Shown one piece after another: positions 14,616 through 23,588 of a stretch of 64,000 bases of DNA. The translations under genes were made by a program, and so were the position numbers. Within the stretch, counting starts at the first letter, position 1. Each line of letters begins with the position of its first letter. This stretch comes from Ignavibacteria bacterium UBA2360. Its GTDB lineage: Bacteria; Bacteroidota; Ignavibacteria; Tepidaquicellales; OLB5. The DNA lies in NCBI GenBank assembly GCA_002344125.1, contig DDTQ01000002.1, positions 90,147-154,146 on the forward strand, in the 5' to 3' direction. The notes under the pieces were generated by a model that was not told the origin of the DNA, ran no database searches, and saw only the letters and a list, made by a program, of their open reading frames with translations.

Positions 14616-16232
14616 TTGATAAAATACATTTGGCTTTTGGCTGCATTTATGGTAACCTTTACCGCGTTTAACTCATCTGCTGTTTACGCGCAGGAAAAAA
14701 GCAATGAACCGCTTAACAGGCAGATGCTCTCTGATTCATCCAATTTCAACGCAGAGCAGATCATCGAAAGGAATAAATCCGCGCTGATATCTATCTGGTA
14801 TCACACAGATAATTATTATTCCTACTTTTCATACAGCACCATAGATACCACGCTGCTAAACGGCTCGGGCTTCATATTCAGCGAAGATGGCTTAATTGGC
14901 ACCAATTACCATGTTGTTGATGGCATTGATAGCCTCATTGTAAAAACTGCCGACGGCACATATTACGATGCGGAGCTACTTATCATTGATGAAAAAAATG
15001 ATATGGCAATTATCCGTATTAAGAACGCCAACGGAACGAAGTTCCCCACAATAAAATTCGGCAATTCAGATGCTATTAAAGTTGGCCAGGAAGTCTTCGC
15101 GATCGGCTCACCGCTTGGTTATGAATACACAATATCACAGGGCATCATTGCCGGCATACGCGATAATGAAAAAGTTTCATTCACTGATCCCGTGACATAC
15201 TCACCCATAGAAAAGAATTTTGAAAAAGTTCTTCAGATAACAGCCGCAATTTCTCCGGGTAATTCAGGCGGCGCGCTGTTTAACCGCAAGGGTGAAGTTA
15301 TCGGTATCACAACATATACTTATTCAGGCTACGGTAATCTTAACTTCGCAATTGCTGTAAACAGCTTTGTTTATTTTATGAACTCAGTTGATATTGCCAA
15401 CATAGATAACAATCCCGAAGCGAAAAAGAAACGGGAAGAGAGCCTGTATTACTCAAACCTCCGGCTTGCGGGCAACTACAAATCAGAGGCTACATATAAC
15501 TGGATCTATGTTAAGCAAAAAGATACAATGAAAGTAATTGATACTTTTGTCGTTAAGCAGGATTCCATTGCCCGGGTGAATTTTAACAAGGCTGAATCAT
15601 TCTACTACAAATGTCTTGATATCGCCCCTGATTCATTCAACGTTTACCGCGATATGATGGATCTTTACGTGTACTGCGAAAACTTCCCGAAAGCTGAAAA
15701 TCTGTACGATACAATTAAAGCCCGGTTCCAGAGCGATAGCTTACTGAACCTGCTATCCTCAAGCCTTGCAAGCGCTTACACTACCTCAAAGGATTACAAG
15801 AAGGCGCTTGAGTTCTATGAAAAGATGTCTAAGAAAGATACCTCGGATAACTATTTAAGGTACCAGATAGGCACTATCTATGAAAGCATGGGTAAATATA
15901 ACAAGGCTATCAAAGAATATAAAAAACTCATTAAAAAAGATCCGCTTTATACACAGGCGTATATTCAACTGGGCTCGGTATATTTTAACAAGCTTAAAGA
16001 TTACCGTACTGCCAAGCAGTACATAGAAAAAGCCTATGATATGGAAATGGTAACCTATGGTTCAACATATTACCTGGATATTCCCTACCTCCTTGGAATG
16101 ATAGCATGCAAAGAACGCAAGAAGACCGACGCTATGCTGTATTACATGGATCTGAAAAGTATCTATACTTATACTACTGAAGATAATAAAAAGAAAGCTG
16201 ACCTGCTAAAAGCTATCAGAGATCTGAACTGA
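14616..16232 (+). CDS. Secreted trypsin-like (HtrA/S1C-type) serine protease with TPR repeats
   Basis: 538 residues. TTG at 14616 is chosen as start because it yields a full signal peptide (MIKYIWLLAAFMVTFTAF, cleaved near YAQ); the next ATG (14649) would cut it. The protease domain spans ~48-255 with triad H99 (GTNYHVVDG), D129 (EKNDMAII) and S217 (SPGNSGGAL). There is no PDZ domain; instead ~320-538 contain four or five TPR-like helices (AKQYIEKAYDMEMV, YNKAIKEYKKLIKKDP). Likely a periplasmic quality-control or regulatory protease. Its gene precedes sdhA by 53 bases. Confidence 0.87.
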   Translation: MIKYIWLLAAFMVTFTAFNSSAVYAQEKSNEPLNRQMLSDSSNFNAEQIIERNKSALISIWYHTDNYYSYFSYSTIDTTLLNGSGFIFSEDGLIGTNYHVVDGIDSLIVKTADGTYYDAELLIIDEKNDMAIIRIKNANGTKFPTIKFGNSDAIKVGQEVFAIGSPLGYEYTISQGIIAGIRDNEKVSFTDPVTYSPIEKNFEKVLQITAAISPGNSGGALFNRKGEVIGITTYTYSGYGNLNFAIAVNSFVYFMNSVDIANIDNNPEAKKKREESLYYSNLRLAGNYKSEATYNWIYVKQKDTMKVIDTFVVKQDSIARVNFNKAESFYYKCLDIAPDSFNVYRDMMDLYVYCENFPKAENLYDTIKARFQSDSLLNLLSSSLASAYTTSKDYKKALEFYEKMSKKDTSDNYLRYQIGTIYESMGKYNKAIKEYKKLIKKDPLYTQAYIQLGSVYFNKLKDYRTAKQYIEKAYDMEMVTYGSTYYLDIPYLLGMIACKERKKTDAMLYYMDLKSIYTYTTEDNKKKADLLKAIRDLN

Positions 16233-16285
16233 TCTGCTGATCATATAGCTGAGCTGTCAGCGGTCTAAACTAATATTTCATACAA

Positions 16286-18043
16286 ATGATACACAAATTT
16301 GATGTTGTAATTGTAGGCGCCGGAGGCGCCGGCTTGCGCGCTGCTGTTGAAATTCCCAAAGGAAGTTCATGCGCTGTCATATCCAAAGTATTCCCAACCC
16401 GCTCCCACACCGGAACGGCGCAGGGAGGCGTTTGCGCGGCTCTTTCAAACGAAGAGCAGGATTCATGGCTTAACCACGCCTTCGATACCGTAAAGGGCTC
16501 TGATTACCTGGGTGACCAGGATGCCATAGAAATTATGTGCCAGGATGCGCCAAGAGCTATCATTGAGCTTGAACACATGGGCATGCCGTTTTCCAGAACA
16601 AAGGAAGGCAAAATTGCGCAGCGCAGGTTTGGCGGGCACACAAAACCCGAAGATCCAAATGATCCCAATTCCAAACGCGTACCGGTAATGCGCTCATGTT
16701 ACTCCGCTGATAGAACCGGCCACGTTATGCTGCAAACCCTGTATGAAAATTGCGTAAAAAATAATGTAAAATTCTATTCAGAATATTTCCTTACTGATCT
16801 TATTATTGAAGATGGTATCTGCAAAGGTTTAACCGCCATAGATATGGCTACATCAGAAATTCATACATTCCAGGCGAAAGCTATTATGTTCGCGACCGGC
16901 GGTTACGGCAGGGCTTTCAGGATAACCTCCAACGCTCACGTTGGCACGGGCGATGGCTGCGCATTGGTTTACAAAGCCGGCTTGCCCCTTGAAGATATGG
17001 AATTCTACCAGTTCCACCCTACCGGCCTGTGGCGCTTAGGTATTCTTGTCTCTGAAGCCGCGCGCGGCGAAGGCGGCATTTTACGCAATAACGCCGGCGA
17101 AAGATTTATGGAAGTTTACGCGCCCACGGTAAAAGATCTCGCGCCAAGAGATATGGTATCACGAGCTATAATATCAGAAATTCGCGCTGGACGCGGTATA
17201 TTGGGCAGCGATGGCACCCATTACATTAATCTTGATCTCACACATTTAGGCAAAAAAGTAATTGATGAGAAGATCCCTGAAATAACCGGCTTCGCAAGAA
17301 CATATTTAGGCGTTGAGCCTACCAAAGAATCAGTGCCAATTCAGCCCACAGCGCATTACGCAATGGGAGGAATTCCGACAAACTACGATACCGAAGTTTA
17401 CGCGGATAATAGCGGCAAGCTTATTACCGGGTTCTACGCTGCAGGTGAGTGCGCCTGCGTGTCTGTCCACGGAGCCAACAGGCTTGGAACAAACTCATTG
17501 CTTGATATAGTTGTATTCGGCAGGCGCGGAGGAAAGAAGATCTCCGAATTCCTTGAGCACGCTGAGTATCATCCATTTAACACAGACCCCAAAGAAAAAA
17601 CCCGTGAAATGATGAGCGGACTGCTTGCTCAAAGCGGCAGTGAAAAGATAGCTGAAATACGCAAAGAACTTCAGCAAAGCATGATGGATAAATGCGGCAT
17701 CTTCCGCAATGAAAAAGATCTTGCTGAAAATAAAGAACTAATCAAACAGTTCCAGCAAAGATATAAGAACATCACCGTGCAGGATAAGAGCAAAGTATTT
17801 AACACCGATCTCATTGAAGCCATAGAGCTTGGTAACCTGCTTGATATTGCCGAGAGCATTAACGAAAGCGCTCTCAACAGGCAGGAATCACGCGGCGCGC
17901 ACACCCGCGAAGATTTCCCCAAACGCGATGACGGTACCTGGATGAAACACACTTTCATAACCAAAAATGATTCCGGCGATCCTAAGATAGATTACAAACC
18001 TGTGGTGAAAACACAGTTTGAACCTATGGAAAGAAAATATTAA
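16286..18043 (+). CDS. sdhA: Succinate dehydrogenase / fumarate reductase flavoprotein subunit
   Basis: 585 residues, a usual length. FAD Rossmann motif VVIVGAGGAGLRAA (~7-20); H41 in RSHTGTAQGG is the expected covalent FAD-binding histidine; substrate/active-site segments FHPTGL, SEAARGEGGIL and RAGRGI are present, and HYAMGGIPTN near 355. It oxidises succinate to fumarate (or the reverse) at the cytoplasmic face of the membrane, passing electrons to SdhB. sdhB follows 88 bases downstream with a REP in between. No cytochrome b anchor gene is adjacent. Confidence 0.96.
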   Translation: MIHKFDVVIVGAGGAGLRAAVEIPKGSSCAVISKVFPTRSHTGTAQGGVCAALSNEEQDSWLNHAFDTVKGSDYLGDQDAIEIMCQDAPRAIIELEHMGMPFSRTKEGKIAQRRFGGHTKPEDPNDPNSKRVPVMRSCYSADRTGHVMLQTLYENCVKNNVKFYSEYFLTDLIIEDGICKGLTAIDMATSEIHTFQAKAIMFATGGYGRAFRITSNAHVGTGDGCALVYKAGLPLEDMEFYQFHPTGLWRLGILVSEAARGEGGILRNNAGERFMEVYAPTVKDLAPRDMVSRAIISEIRAGRGILGSDGTHYINLDLTHLGKKVIDEKIPEITGFARTYLGVEPTKESVPIQPTAHYAMGGIPTNYDTEVYADNSGKLITGFYAAGECACVSVHGANRLGTNSLLDIVVFGRRGGKKISEFLEHAEYHPFNTDPKEKTREMMSGLLAQSGSEKIAEIRKELQQSMMDKCGIFRNEKDLAENKELIKQFQQRYKNITVQDKSKVFNTDLIEAIELGNLLDIAESINESALNRQESRGAHTREDFPKRDDGTWMKHTFITKNDSGDPKIDYKPVVKTQFEPMERKY

Positions 18044-18056
18044 GAGCAGTCAGTAT

Positions 18057-18089
18057 AGTCATCCGATGACTTAAAGTCATCGGATGACT
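18057..18089. repeat. REP palindrome, copy 6, between sdhA and sdhB
   Basis: Perfect 16-bp arms AGTCATCCGATGACTT / AAGTCATCGGATGACT around a central A. It is the CCG...CGG variant and sits 14 bases after the sdhA stop, 42 bases before sdhB. Confidence 0.9.
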
Positions 18090-18131
18090 TAGTAAAAAAT
18101 TAAAAGCAAAAAATTCTAAATTTTAAGCGAT

Positions 18132-18839
18132 ATGCAAGTAACATTTAAAATACTCAGATTTAATCCCGAAACGGACCAGGAACCTCATTTTGAGGAATAC
18201 CGATTTGAAGGTCACGATAACATGACCGTGCTTGATTGCCTCCACAAAATAAAATGGGAGCATGACGGCTCGCTTGCATTCAGGCGTTCCTGCGCTCACG
18301 GTATCTGCGGATCAGATGGTATGAGGATAAACGGCAGAAATCATCTTGCCTGCTCTACATTACTTAAGGATATCAACACCAAAAAGCCTGTAGTTATTGA
18401 GCCTCTTCCTTCGCTGCCAATTGTCAAAGATCTGATACTTGATATGACAGATTTCTACGAAAAGTATAAAGCTGTTAAGCCCTATCTTATCAATACAAGC
18501 CCTGTTTCAGAAGACAGCGAAAGATTACAATCCAACGAAGATGCCGAAAAGCTGTTTGAATCGGCTAAATGTATTTTATGCGCTTGCTGTACCACAAGCT
18601 GCCCAAGCACATGGACAAATAACAATTACATCGGACCCGCTGCGCTGTTAAAGGCATACAGGTTCGTTTTTGATACACGCGATGAAGCCGCTGATGAAAG
18701 ACTTGATATCATAGATACACCGGACGGCATCTGGAGATGCCATACAATTTTCAATTGTATAGAATCTTGCCCAAAAGAAATAAATATTACCTGGCATATT
18801 TCCCAGCTTAAAAAAGAACTTTCCAACAGGGAATTATAA
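18132..18839 (+). CDS. sdhB: Succinate dehydrogenase / fumarate reductase iron-sulfur subunit
   Basis: 235 residues. The N-terminal ferredoxin domain has [2Fe-2S] ligands in RRSCAHGICGSDGMRING and HLAC; the C-terminal domain has [4Fe-4S] ligands in CILCACCTTSCPS and [3Fe-4S] ligands in CHTIFNCIESCPKE. It carries electrons from the SdhA flavin towards quinone. A membrane anchor (SdhC/D) is needed for quinone reduction but is not encoded beside it; the following gene is not a cytochrome b. Confidence 0.95.
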   Translation: MQVTFKILRFNPETDQEPHFEEYRFEGHDNMTVLDCLHKIKWEHDGSLAFRRSCAHGICGSDGMRINGRNHLACSTLLKDINTKKPVVIEPLPSLPIVKDLILDMTDFYEKYKAVKPYLINTSPVSEDSERLQSNEDAEKLFESAKCILCACCTTSCPSTWTNNNYIGPAALLKAYRFVFDTRDEAADERLDIIDTPDGIWRCHTIFNCIESCPKEINITWHISQLKKELSNREL

Positions 18840-18872
18840 ACAGGTCACAGCTTAATTTGGAATAAATTCCGC

Positions 18873-18880
18873 AAGGAGGA
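18873..18880 (+). promoter_or_regulatory. Strong Shine-Dalgarno site
   Basis: AAGGAGGA ten bases before the ATG at 18891. Most genes in the window lack so clear a site, so the downstream protein may be efficiently translated. Confidence 0.6.
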
Positions 18881-18890
18881 TTTAATTTTA

Positions 18891-20141
18891 ATGTTTCAGG
18901 ATTTTGCGAAAAGGAAGTTCCGTGATTATATGTCAATGCTTGAATTTCCTGCCGGCAGAATTACATTTGAACGGATATGGAATTCAACGCTGCCGCCGTT
19001 CATTATCAGCTTTCTCGAAAATTACATACCCAAACACAACGCGCCCATTGATAAAAAGGATTTTGAGGAATTGCTTGATAAGGCTATAGTCTTCAATATC
19101 AATTATATCATCAAGCCCAAAAACACCCTGCTTAAATTTCTTTTTGGCGAGCTTGAAACAAGGCCGGCGGCATTTATACATAACCGTACAAAGTATTTCC
19201 AGTTCTACGGGTATTATATAACCAACATAGAGGATTTTATTGCGGTAAATTCTCTCGAAGTCGTCTCATACAACCAGATAGAACACCTGCTGAACGAAGT
19301 TAACCGGAACATTTACGAAGAAATATCCGGCCGCCAAAGCCAGGCGCACAGGATGAACCTTGTTAAGCTGCTTTATTATTTCTTCCACGATCTCGGCGAA
19401 AATAACCCGATAAACATCAAACTGCCGCGAAAAATTCTTTCAGCGTATTTTGCTGATAAAGGTTACACCGAAATAAAGAAAAAGATTGACGGATTTTTCA
19501 GCGATGAAATATTCATACAGGAAGCCGTTGAACTTATGGATCCCGAAAACAAAAAGCTACCCAGGGATTCAGGCGAAAGCGGCATTACCGATGAACAAAT
19601 AAGGCAGATAATTTCAAAAGCTAAAACAGATTTTATCAACAAAGAAAATGCTGATAAAGAAATTGAAAGAATACTTAAGGCAGATGAACCACTTGAAGGA
19701 GATATTCCGCAGATAAACATCAAACTTATCCGCGAACAGGAGGCACTGCTTCGGGAGGAAGAAAAGAACACACTCGTAATTGATGAAGATATCTACTCAG
19801 ATGACCTGCTCTTCGCTTCAAAGTTCAACCGCATTTCCCCGCCTGTACAGGTTACAGGCGAAGAAAAGCGCAAAAGACAGATAGAAGACCTCTTCTGCGA
19901 AAGCTCATACAAAAAGAAGATCATCAAAAAAATATTCAGCAAAAATGAAGATGAGTTCAATGAAAAAGTGAACCAGATACTTGATAAAAACAGCTGGGAT
20001 GAAGCGGTTAAGATCATTGAAGATCTCTATAGTAAAAAGAAAGTGAACTTCTATTCTGATGCGGCTGTTAAGTTTGTGGATATCTTCCAAAACCATTTTA
20101 TAAAAAATGATACATTGAACGGAAAGAATAAGGCAGTATAA
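18891..20141 (+). CDS. Protein of unknown function, translationally coupled to obgE
   Basis: 416 residues; I do not recognise the family. There is no signal peptide or membrane helix, so it is probably cytoplasmic. Residues ~1-200 are mixed alpha-helical with aromatic-rich segments (TKYFQFYGYYITNIEDF, VKLLYYFFHDLGENN); ~200-290 are highly charged and likely coiled-coil or flexible; ~330-410 contain lysine-rich helices (YKKKIIKKIFSKNEDEF). The stop TAA (20139-20141) directly abuts the obgE ATG at 20142, which suggests translational coupling and perhaps a link to ribosome assembly or growth control (inference). Confidence 0.8.
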   Translation: MFQDFAKRKFRDYMSMLEFPAGRITFERIWNSTLPPFIISFLENYIPKHNAPIDKKDFEELLDKAIVFNINYIIKPKNTLLKFLFGELETRPAAFIHNRTKYFQFYGYYITNIEDFIAVNSLEVVSYNQIEHLLNEVNRNIYEEISGRQSQAHRMNLVKLLYYFFHDLGENNPINIKLPRKILSAYFADKGYTEIKKKIDGFFSDEIFIQEAVELMDPENKKLPRDSGESGITDEQIRQIISKAKTDFINKENADKEIERILKADEPLEGDIPQINIKLIREQEALLREEEKNTLVIDEDIYSDDLLFASKFNRISPPVQVTGEEKRKRQIEDLFCESSYKKKIIKKIFSKNEDEFNEKVNQILDKNSWDEAVKIIEDLYSKKKVNFYSDAAVKFVDIFQNHFIKNDTLNGKNKAV

Positions 20142-21152
20142 ATGCTTATAGATAGCGCGAAAATTACCATAAAAAGCGGCGATGGCGGCAGAGGATGTAT
20201 AAGTTTCCGCAGGGAAAAATATGTGCCAAAAGGCGGTCCCAATGGCGGCGATGGAGGTAAAGGCGGAAATGTAGTGTTTAAAGCCGATAACTCACTGGCT
20301 ACACTTATCGATTTCAGGTATAAAAGAACCTACCGCGCGCAAAACGGCACTCACGGGCTTGGCGGCGATAAAACCGGAAAAAGCGGGCAGGATACGGTTA
20401 TTCTTGTACCATGCGGCAGCATTATCAAAGATGCTGAATCGGGTTATATACTCGCTGATCTTATTGAAAACGGCGATGAATTTCTCGCACTGAAAGGCGG
20501 CAAGGGCGGCAGAGGCAATGCAAGGTTCGCAACATCAACTAACCAGGCGCCAAGAATTGCTGAACCCGGGATTAAAGGCGAAGAAAAAGAAATTGAAATT
20601 GAGCTGAAGCTCATTGCTGATGTTGGACTGGTTGGTTTACCCAACGCGGGGAAATCCACTCTCATTTCCAAAATTTCCGCGGCGAAACCTAAAATAGCAG
20701 ACTACCCGTTTACTACACTTCAGCCTAACCTGGGTATTGTTAGATATAAAGATTACCAGAGCTTTGTGGTTGCTGATATTCCGGGGCTTATAGAAGGCGC
20801 GCATACAGGCAAAGGTCTTGGCATACGATTCCTGAAACATATTGAGCGTACCAAGGTACTTGTATTCCTGCTTGATGCGACACTTATTCCCTACAAGAAG
20901 AATAAAAAAGAAGATTATGATATTCTGGTAAATGAACTCAAAAGCTACGATGAAAAACTGCTTGAAAAACCGAAGCTGATCTGCTTCAGCAAGATAGATA
21001 GTTTAACACCTGAGCAGGTTAAAGGACTTTCAAAGATACGTTTCCCTAAAGGCAAAAGCAAAGAGAAAGTCATAGTGATGAACATATCTTCAATTTCAGG
21101 TGAAAACCTGCCTGCCCTGCTTGATGAACTGTGGATGCTTCTGCACCCCTGA
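20142..21152 (+). CDS. obgE: Obg-family GTPase
   Basis: 336 residues. The glycine-rich Obg fold occupies ~1-158 (GGDGGRGCISFRREK, GGPNGGDGGKGGNV), then a GTPase domain with G1 GLPNAGKST, G3 DIPGLIEGA and G4 SKID. The C-terminal OCT domain found in many homologues is absent, as is common in Bacteroidota. It is an essential GTPase of large-subunit ribosome assembly and stress control. Its start overlaps no other gene but directly follows the unknown 416-residue protein. Confidence 0.96.
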   Translation: MLIDSAKITIKSGDGGRGCISFRREKYVPKGGPNGGDGGKGGNVVFKADNSLATLIDFRYKRTYRAQNGTHGLGGDKTGKSGQDTVILVPCGSIIKDAESGYILADLIENGDEFLALKGGKGGRGNARFATSTNQAPRIAEPGIKGEEKEIEIELKLIADVGLVGLPNAGKSTLISKISAAKPKIADYPFTTLQPNLGIVRYKDYQSFVVADIPGLIEGAHTGKGLGIRFLKHIERTKVLVFLLDATLIPYKKNKKEDYDILVNELKSYDEKLLEKPKLICFSKIDSLTPEQVKGLSKIRFPKGKSKEKVIVMNISSISGENLPALLDELWMLLHP

Positions 21153-21199
21153 GGCAGCATAAATTATTACTAAACTAAATTAAGATCTTCTCAATTCTG

Positions 21200-21982
21200 A
21201 TGAACTCAAAACCCAATATATTAGTATCAAACGATGACGGCATAGAAGCTCCCGGGCTGCAAAGACTTGTGGAAGAGCTTAAGACATTCGCCAATGTTTA
21301 TGTATCCGCGCCATATACACAGCAAAGCGCAGTAGGGCACTCCATAACCATCTTTACACCGCTAAGAACATACGAGCATAAAAAAAACGGCAGCCTGTAC
21401 GGCATTGCCGTTGAAGGAACACCGGCTGATGCGGTTAAAATAGGCGTACTTCATTTCTTTAGGGATGTAAAGTTCGATCTGGTGGTTTCAGGTATTAACC
21501 ACGGCGCAAATACCGCAATAAACATTATATATTCAGGCACGGTTTCAGCAGCTACCGAAGGTACCATACTTGGAATACCTTCAATTGCAGTTTCACTTAC
21601 CACATTTGATAATGTAGATTTCATTGAACCCGCCAAAATGGCTGCCGACATTATAAAACAGATGTGGGAGGATGATAAGATAAACCTGCACGAAGGCACA
21701 CTACTGAATATGAACATACCCAACCTTCCTGCCGCCGAAATTAAAGGGGTAAAGATCACAAAACAAGGGAGATCTTACTGGAAAGATGGATTTGAAGTCA
21801 GAAAAGATCCGCATGGCAAAGAATATTACTGGCTAACAGGTAATATGGTTTACCGTGATGATTCCACCGAGTATGATGTAGCTGCCGTACAGAATAAGTA
21901 CATTTCTGTTACGCCGCTGCATTTTGACCTTACTGATTACAGAACCTACGAAGAAATCAAAAACTGGAAACTAAACATCTAA
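21200..21982 (+). CDS. surE: 5'/3'-nucleotidase SurE
   Basis: 260 residues. The N-terminus ILVSNDDGIEAPGL carries the metal-binding Asp pair of SurE; SGINHGANTAINIIYSGTVSA (split by ~10 residues from VKFDLVV) supplies the conserved serine/asparagine site, and EGT...GIPSIAVS follows. It removes phosphate from nucleoside monophosphates and short polyphosphates. The next gene starts four bases after the stop, so they are likely co-translated. Confidence 0.95.
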   Translation: MNSKPNILVSNDDGIEAPGLQRLVEELKTFANVYVSAPYTQQSAVGHSITIFTPLRTYEHKKNGSLYGIAVEGTPADAVKIGVLHFFRDVKFDLVVSGINHGANTAINIIYSGTVSAATEGTILGIPSIAVSLTTFDNVDFIEPAKMAADIIKQMWEDDKINLHEGTLLNMNIPNLPAAEIKGVKITKQGRSYWKDGFEVRKDPHGKEYYWLTGNMVYRDDSTEYDVAAVQNKYISVTPLHFDLTDYRTYEEIKNWKLNI

Positions 21983-21985
21983 ATT

Positions 21986-23002
21986 ATGAATAGCGAAGTC
22001 AGAGTTCTGGATCATACAAGCACTGTACTAAAGAACAATCCACTTAATGATCCGTTCAAAAGAAAAGTACTGGTTTACCTGCCGCCATCTTACAGTTCCG
22101 GCTCCAAAAGGTATCCCGTTATGTATTTGATCTCGGGATTCACCGGGTACGGAGCGCTCAATATGAATCTTGCTCCATTTTCAGAAAATATTCAGCAAAG
22201 GCTCGATAGACTTATAAAAACAAAGGCTATCAAAGAAATGATAGTTGTTATGCCGGACTGCTTCACCAAATACGGCGGCTCGCAGTATGTTAATTCCGCG
22301 GCGACCGGCAGGTATGAAGATTACATGGTGAAAGAAATTGTCCCGTTTGTTGATGCCGGTTTCAGAACGCTGCCAAAGGCAGCATCCAGATGTATCATCG
22401 GCAAATCTTCAGGCGGTTACGGCGCAATGTGGCTTGCAATGCGCAATCCCGGTGTATTCGGGTTAATGGCCACACACTCAGGCGATTCCGCCTTTGAATA
22501 CTGCTACATGGAACATTTCGCCGAGTTTATTGTACTGATACAAAAATACGGCAAGGGTCACAAAGCCGTCGAGAACTTCATCAAAACACAGATAAACAAC
22601 AAACAGCCCAAGGGCAGCGATTTTCATAATATCATTAATACAATCGGAATGTCAGCGTGTTACTCACCAAACCCCGGAAGAAAAGAGTACAACTTTGATC
22701 TTCCATTTGATATTTACACAGGCGAAATTATTACTGAAGTGTGGAATAAATGGCTCAAGTTTGATCCGGCACGGATTGTTGCCAAATACAAAGCAAACCT
22801 GAAAAAACTCAAATACATATATGTTGATTGCGGTGTAAAGGATGAATTTAAGCTGCAGTCAGGTGCCAGGATATTCTGTGATAAACTGAAGAAGATCGGG
22901 GTTAAATACACACATCTTGAATTCAGTGGTGGTCACTTCAACGTGCAGTACCGTTACGATATCAGCTTTGCGGAAGTATCAAAACGGTTTTCGTACAAAT
23001 AG
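21986..23002 (+). CDS. Alpha/beta hydrolase, esterase-D / Fes-like family
   Basis: 338 residues, no signal peptide. The nucleophile elbow is GKSSGGYG (serine near residue 139), preceded by YPVMYLISGFTGYG and VMPDCFTKYGG. A late GGHFNVQYRYD provides the likely catalytic histidine and VDCGVKDEF the acid. This is the putative-esterase fold, used for S-formylglutathione, feruloyl or siderophore esters; the natural substrate is unknown. It directly follows surE in an apparent obgE-surE-esterase unit. Confidence 0.85.
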   Translation: MNSEVRVLDHTSTVLKNNPLNDPFKRKVLVYLPPSYSSGSKRYPVMYLISGFTGYGALNMNLAPFSENIQQRLDRLIKTKAIKEMIVVMPDCFTKYGGSQYVNSAATGRYEDYMVKEIVPFVDAGFRTLPKAASRCIIGKSSGGYGAMWLAMRNPGVFGLMATHSGDSAFEYCYMEHFAEFIVLIQKYGKGHKAVENFIKTQINNKQPKGSDFHNIINTIGMSACYSPNPGRKEYNFDLPFDIYTGEIITEVWNKWLKFDPARIVAKYKANLKKLKYIYVDCGVKDEFKLQSGARIFCDKLKKIGVKYTHLEFSGGHFNVQYRYDISFAEVSKRFSYK

Positions 23003-23009
23003 TATTCTC

Positions 23010-23588
23010 CTAATCAAGGAATAAAAAATACATCAGGGCGCCAAATCCAAGCTGGAGCGCTACTATGGAAATATTACCGATAAGGTTGTTATCCTTCTTT
23101 TTATCAAGTTCCGCAGGATCGCCGTATATATCAAAGTTCTTCTGATTTTTTGATGCCTCTGATTTAAAATAAAATGCCGCAATCCCGCTTCCGGCTGTTA
23201 CAAGCGAAGATAAAACTATCGGAAAAACTTTCCTCTTCGTTTCAAAGTGTGTATTCTTATCCGCCTTCACAGGATTTATCAATAAATTCCTGCCTGAAGG
23301 CTTTAAAATATATTTTTTACTGAATATACCGCTGCTGTTTACTGTTTCAGATTCTTCTATGTAACCTTTATATTTTATTCTCAGAGTTTTAGGAAAAGTA
23401 CTGTCGCTCCACATAAAATATAACGGGGTATTGCCGGTTAATTCATCATTAACATATACAGCGGCATTCTGCGGGTATGAATCAATCAGATTATAATTGA
23501 TCAATGCAGAATCAATTTCCTGCGCGTGCAAAATAGCCGGGCTGAGGAACAAAGCAAATACTAATATTTTAAAATTTCTTTTCAACAT
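23010..23588 (-). CDS. PEGA-domain exported membrane protein
   Basis: 192 residues from MLKRNFKILVFALFLSP (start chosen at 23588 for its signal peptide; the frame is open ten codons further). Residues ~30-90 resemble a PEGA domain (PQNAAVYVNDELTGNTPL...LRIKYKGYIE), which usually binds envelope components. Two hydrophobic segments follow (FPIVLSSLVTAGSGIAAFY and the C-terminal VALQLGFGALMYFLFLD). It overlaps the end of the upstream PQQ-propeller gene by 20 bases, so the two proteins are probably made together and may interact. Confidence 0.75.
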   Translation of the reverse strand: MLKRNFKILVFALFLSPAILHAQEIDSALINYNLIDSYPQNAAVYVNDELTGNTPLYFMWSDSTFPKTLRIKYKGYIEESETVNSSGIFSKKYILKPSGRNLLINPVKADKNTHFETKRKVFPIVLSSLVTAGSGIAAFYFKSEASKNQKNFDIYGDPAELDKKKDNNLIGNISIVALQLGFGALMYFLFLD

